A DNA stretch of 19,480 bases from Pseudomonadota bacterium (GTDB lineage Bacteria; Pseudomonadota; Gammaproteobacteria; Steroidobacterales; Steroidobacteraceae). A model generated the notes under the pieces. The model saw only the letters and a program-made list of their open reading frames with translations, searched no databases and was not told the origin of the DNA. Location: contig QGUX01000024.1 in NCBI GenBank assembly GCA_003242275.1, forward strand, positions 1 to 19,480, read 5' to 3'. Positions 16,904 through 19,480 of this stretch are shown in pieces (the stretch's first letter is position 1; each line of letters starts with the position of its first letter). The position numbers and the translations under genes are program-made.

Positions 16904-18493
16904 TCAGAACGCAGGCACTGCCCGGGCAGCCGTGGCCTTGAGCGATTCGGCATCGGCGGCGGTCAGGCGCCGGTCGGCCACCGCGGCGTCCACGGCGGCG
17001 CGGAAGCGTTCCAGCCACGCCGCGCGCGAGCCGTACAGCTCGCGCAGCTCTCCGGTGGTGAAGGGACGGCGCACGCCGGTCAGCGCACAGGCAGTGCGCG
17101 CGCGATCGGTGGCCTCGCGCGGCGTGCCGCTGCCGGCATACGCAGCAAGCGGCACCTCGATCTGTGGCAGCCGCCAGCCGCCCCGGGCGTTGCCCTGCGC
17201 ATCACGCACCGGCCGGTGGGCCGCGTCGGTCTCGATGCGCGGCTGGCGGGAGAACGGCAGGCGCTGCGCCAGCCAGTCGGCGTACTGCTGCCAGATGGCG
17301 TTGAAGGCCAGGCCCACCGGGAACTCGCCGGCCGGCTCCTCGCACAGGCCCTCGGCCGGCGGGTCGAAGCCGGCGATGGCGAGGTCGCTGTCCGAGGGCA
17401 CGCCGGCCGCGAAGGGCCCGGCATGGCCGCTGCCCGCGATCTCGTACAGGCGGAACAGGTCGTCCGGTTCGTCGCTGTCCTCGCGCCGGAGCTGCGGCAT
17501 GCGGTTGAAGTCCGACTCGGTCATCGCGGTGATGAAGGGCACGTCGCGGGGCAGCACGCGGCGACGCGGGTCATCGTCCAGCAGCGGCGCCGCGCACTGG
17601 TTGATCGGCGCCGCATTGGCGCCGGCGGCATTGAGGTAGCCGTCGAACACCGGCCGGCCATCGCCCAGGCGCAGCACGCGGTGCAGGCCGTTGGCGAAGG
17701 TGACCACGTAACCGCCGGTCTGCGAGTAGCCCGCGGCGATGATGTGCCGCGGGGAGATGTCCAGCAGCGGATTCTCCTTGCTCGAACTGCGCAGCAGCGC
17801 GCCCACCTGCGCGGTGATGTCCCAGGCGAGGCCGTTCTCCGCATCGGGCGGGTTCACGCGCGGGTCACCGGCGCCGGGCAGCCCGGCCCGCGGCGGCGCG
17901 GGGCGGCAGTCCGGCGGCTGGGCGTAGGCGAAGCTGATGTCGGCGTAGCGCACCGGGTCGTAGCGTTTCAGCGTCGCCGCCGCCACGGGCTTCACCGTCA
18001 CGCCCACCCACACATCGCCCGAGCGCGTGAAGTGCTGCCACGAGAAGCCCCACAGCGGCGCGAAGTCGTACAGGCCGGTGGGATTGAGCAGTTCCACCAC
18101 CACGCGCCCGCTGGCGCGCGCCGCATCGCGCGGCCGGCGCACCAGGATGCGCGTGGCATAGGGAATGCCGGCCGCCTTGACGCCCACGGCGGCCTCGTGG
18201 GGGGCGCCCACCCAGTCATAGATGCTGGCGAAGCCGCGCACGATGTACTCGGTCTCGGTGTAGCCCAGCGCGGCCAGGTCGACCGGCTGGCGGGCGCGCG
18301 CGGCGGCAAGGAAGGGCCGGTTGGTGGCGCTGGCCGGCAGCGCCCGCGCGCGGGGCGTGGGTACCAGCCGCGGGTCGGCCCGTTCCAGCGGCGCCGGCGT
18401 GGCGGGAGCGGAGGAAACAACCGGCTCGGCGGCCGGCAGGAACTGGCTTGCGGCAAGCAGGGCCAGCAGCGGCCCGACGGTTCTGGGTGGCAT
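16904..18493 (-). CDS. Secreted alpha/beta-hydrolase-domain protein (PF20091-like)
   Basis: About 529 residues, exported (hydrophobic GPLLALLAASQFLPAA at the N-terminus). It resembles the alpha/beta hydrolase domain family PF20091: an N-terminal ALGYTETEYIVRGFASIYDW segment, then VVVELLNPTGLYDFAPLWGFS. The nucleophile elbow is GYSQTGGY with Ser at about 257, a histidine candidate lies in GSGHAGP, and a C-terminal four-helix part ends the protein. The family is uncharacterised biochemically as far as I know. Start: ATG 18493; an in-frame GTG at 18502 also exists. A TTGACA-bearing promoter just upstream would start transcription very near the ATG, favouring it. It is followed after 77 bases by the DUF8021-like pair on the same strand, so it probably leads that operon. 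Confidence 0.88.
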   Translation of the reverse strand: MPPRTVGPLLALLAASQFLPAAEPVVSSAPATPAPLERADPRLVPTPRARALPASATNRPFLAAARARQPVDLAALGYTETEYIVRGFASIYDWVGAPHEAAVGVKAAGIPYATRILVRRPRDAARASGRVVVELLNPTGLYDFAPLWGFSWQHFTRSGDVWVGVTVKPVAAATLKRYDPVRYADISFAYAQPPDCRPAPPRAGLPGAGDPRVNPPDAENGLAWDITAQVGALLRSSSKENPLLDISPRHIIAAGYSQTGGYVVTFANGLHRVLRLGDGRPVFDGYLNAAGANAAPINQCAAPLLDDDPRRRVLPRDVPFITAMTESDFNRMPQLRREDSDEPDDLFRLYEIAGSGHAGPFAAGVPSDSDLAIAGFDPPAEGLCEEPAGEFPVGLAFNAIWQQYADWLAQRLPFSRQPRIETDAAHRPVRDAQGNARGGWRLPQIEVPLAAYAGSGTPREATDRARTACALTGVRRPFTTGELRELYGSRAAWLERFRAAVDAAVADRRLTAADAESLKATAARAVPAF

Positions 18494-18503
18494 TGCTGCC
18501 ACT

Positions 18504-18530
18504 ACACTATTTCGGCAGCCGGCATGTCAA
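18504..18530 (-). promoter_or_regulatory. Promoter before the PF20091-like hydrolase
   Basis: On the minus strand a perfect -35 TTGACA (18530-18525) is followed after 15 bases by TAGTGT (18509-18504), a half-match -10 box. The spacer is 2 bases short of ideal. The predicted start of transcription, near 18497, leaves almost no leader before ATG 18493. Confidence 0.4.
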
Positions 18531-18570
18531 CGATGCCGGTCGCGCGGGGCCACCGCGCTGCCTGGAGGGA

Positions 18571-18594
18571 CGGCGGCGCCGGAAGGCGCCGCCG
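18571..18594 (-). terminator. Strong hairpin downstream of the PRC-barrel gene
   Basis: Perfect 10-bp arms, CGGCGGCGCC (18571-18580) and GGCGCCGCCG (18585-18594), around a 4-base loop (GGAA on plus, TTCC on minus). It lies 21 bases past the stop of the PRC-barrel gene and just upstream of the next promoter on the same strand, as expected for a terminator insulating the two units. No T-tract follows. Confidence 0.55.
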
Positions 18595-18615
18595 CGGTCC
18601 GGCGCGACCTGCCGG

Positions 18616-18981
18616 CTACTGCCAGTAGCGGGGGGTCTTGTAGTACTCGAACGCGCGGTCGCGCCAGGCCATGCCGTCGTCCGCCGTGAGCTGTTCCAGC
18701 GAATCCGCCGGCGCGCTCTTGAGCTGCTCCTTCGTGCGCGACACCACGTAGCAGTTCTGCGCCGGATCGTAGTCGAGCTCCTTCCACGGCGGCGGGTGGT
18801 ACTTCTCGCCGATGCCCAGCACGCCGCCGAAGCTCACCACCGCGAACATGATGTTGTTCGACAGCTTGTCGAGCACGATGTCCTTGATCTCGCCGATGTG
18901 GTTGCCCGTGGCATCGCGCACCGCCGTGCCAGCCACGCGGCTGGCGAGGATGGCGCTGGTGTGTCCGGTTGCTGTGGTCAT
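18616..18981 (-). CDS. PRC-barrel domain protein
   Basis: A 121-residue soluble protein. The PRC-barrel core is visible in SRVAGTAVRDATGNHIGEIK, DIVLDKLSNNIMFAVVSFGG and LGIGEKYHPPPWKELDYD, close to the stress-associated stand-alone PRC-barrel proteins of proteobacteria (photosynthetic reaction centre H-subunit and RimM relatives). The C-terminal 30 residues (ADDGMAWRDRAFEYYKTPRYW) are typical of this subgroup. ATG 18981 has AGGAG 8 bases upstream. It is monocistronic, with a strong hairpin after it and a divergent hydrolase before it. Roles in envelope or general stress are suggested for relatives, but none is shown here. Confidence 0.9.
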   Translation of the reverse strand: MTTATGHTSAILASRVAGTAVRDATGNHIGEIKDIVLDKLSNNIMFAVVSFGGVLGIGEKYHPPPWKELDYDPAQNCYVVSRTKEQLKSAPADSLEQLTADDGMAWRDRAFEYYKTPRYWQ

Positions 18982-19101
18982 GGGCGCTTCTCCTGTTGGT
19001 TTCCCGCGCGCCGGGCGCCGCGGGTGCAGGGGATGTTCCGCCCGCGAACCTGCAGCGGCTGCCGGAACAGGGCGCGCGGCCGTGGCGGCGACGTCCTACC
19101 C

Positions 19102-19125
19102 TGCCGCGCCCGTCGCGGCGCGGCA
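19102..19125. repeat. Inverted repeat in the divergent PRC-barrel/hydrolase gap
   Basis: Perfect 9-bp arms TGCCGCGCC (19102-19110) and GGCGCGGCA (19117-19125) with a 6-base spacer, 41 bases before the TTG start of the plus-strand hydrolase. It could be an operator or a leader hairpin. No convincing -35/-10 pair was found in the gap. Confidence 0.4.
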
Positions 19126-19166
19126 ACCGTGGCAAACTTGCGCCCCTTCGATACTGGAGTGCCGCC

Positions 19167-19436
19167 TTGACCGATCCCCTCCTCACCGGCTTCGAGCAGT
19201 TCGTCGCGCGCTCGCGGGAACGCCCGGGCGCCTCGCGCTTCGTCGAGGCCGCCGGCATCCGCATGCACTACCTGGAATGGCCGGGGCCGGCCGGCGCGCC
19301 GACGCTGCTGCTGCTGCATGGCTACCTGGCGCATGCGCACTGGTGGGATTTCGTGGCGCCGTGGCTGGCGCGGTCCCTTCCCGGGATCGCCGCAGGTTAC
19401 GGCGGGATGGGCGTTTCGGCTGCGCTCCTTTCTTAG
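19167..19436 (+). CDS. Alpha/beta-hydrolase, N-terminal part, disrupted at the sequence end
   Basis: The start of an alpha/beta-hydrolase fold enzyme. TTG 19167 has GGAG 7 bases upstream. The order ASRFVEAAGIRMHYLEW, then TLLLLHGYLAHAHWWDFVAPWLA is standard for the fold, with the oxyanion HG loop. The next part would normally read like RVIAPDFGGMGDS; here it reads LPGIAAGYGGMGVSA and then a stop at 19436. The GGMG core remains in frame, so the gene looks intact in origin but the sequence seems corrupted from about 19370 on. No nucleophile serine is reached within the window. Either a contig-end artefact or a decayed gene is possible; I favour the artefact. Confidence 0.75.
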   Translation: MTDPLLTGFEQFVARSRERPGASRFVEAAGIRMHYLEWPGPAGAPTLLLLHGYLAHAHWWDFVAPWLARSLPGIAAGYGGMGVSAALLS

Positions 19437-19480
19437 ACGCACCCCCATTTACACGCAGAAATTCCCCCCCATCTCGACCC
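19437..19480. other. Low-complexity window end, probably unreliable sequence
   Basis: The last 44 bases contain runs of C and A/T-richer stretches unlike the rest of the window, and show no coding continuation of the hydrolase. This fits poor base quality at a contig end. Confidence 0.45.

Noticed and set aside
16827..17018. N-terminal extension of paralogue B to 17018
   Set aside because: It overlaps the neighbouring hydrolase gene and would bury a good signal peptide that starts at ATG 16826.
16844..18628. A 594-codon plus-strand frame opposite the PF20091-like hydrolase
   Set aside because: Shadow composition; the minus strand has a signal peptide and a GYSQTG nucleophile elbow.

Overview
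The window is gene-dense, very G+C-rich bacterial DNA with short intergenic gaps (the longest is about 185 bases). It has the look of a Gram-negative proteobacterium. The clearest marker is a lipoprotein alpha-2-macroglobulin gene overlapping a penicillin-binding protein 1C gene, a pairing typical of Proteobacteria. A high-G+C gammaproteobacterium is my best guess, but no rRNA or other taxonomic marker is present.

Layout. (1) 1-1504, plus strand: the 3' end of a CUT1-type sugar ABC permease, then its MalK/UgpC-like ATPase, closed by a hairpin over the stop codon. (2) 1558-2037, plus: a TerB/COG4103-like protein, convergent with (3) 2092-3183, minus: an exported seven-repeat Vgb-like beta-propeller that lacks the streptogramin-lyase histidines. 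Two back-to-back hairpins fill the gap between them. (4) 3310-3771, plus: an unrecognised small protein with a conserved-looking core, a disordered Pro-rich part and a basic C-terminal tail. (5) 3819-12236, minus: a coupled three-gene operon, yfhM-like alpha-2-macroglobulin > pbpC > VOC protein, with overlapping ends. (6) 12317-12745, plus: a RidA-family gene, divergent from the macroglobulin, behind a compact promoter and leader with competing hairpins. (7) 12758-18493, minus: a same-strand run of secreted hydrolase (PF20091-like), two tandem paralogous secreted proteins of unknown function (DUF8021-like), a second secreted serine hydrolase, and a GNAT acetyltransferase. (8) 18616-18981, minus: a PRC-barrel protein. 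(9) 19167 to the end, plus: the start of an alpha/beta hydrolase whose sequence degrades into apparent low-quality contig-end sequence.

How it fits together. The macroglobulin/PBP1C operon is probably an envelope-defence and repair unit: a thioester protease trap at the outer membrane plus a peptidoglycan synthase. The VOC gene is translationally coupled to it but appears to lack the usual metal ligands. The 13354-18493 block looks like an exported processing or catabolic module (two esterase-like enzymes and two NTF2/SnoaL-like paralogues) for an unknown substrate, and is the most promising candidate for an undescribed system. No mobile element, CRISPR, tRNA or rRNA was seen. Long open frames antisense to the large genes were judged to be high-G+C shadows.
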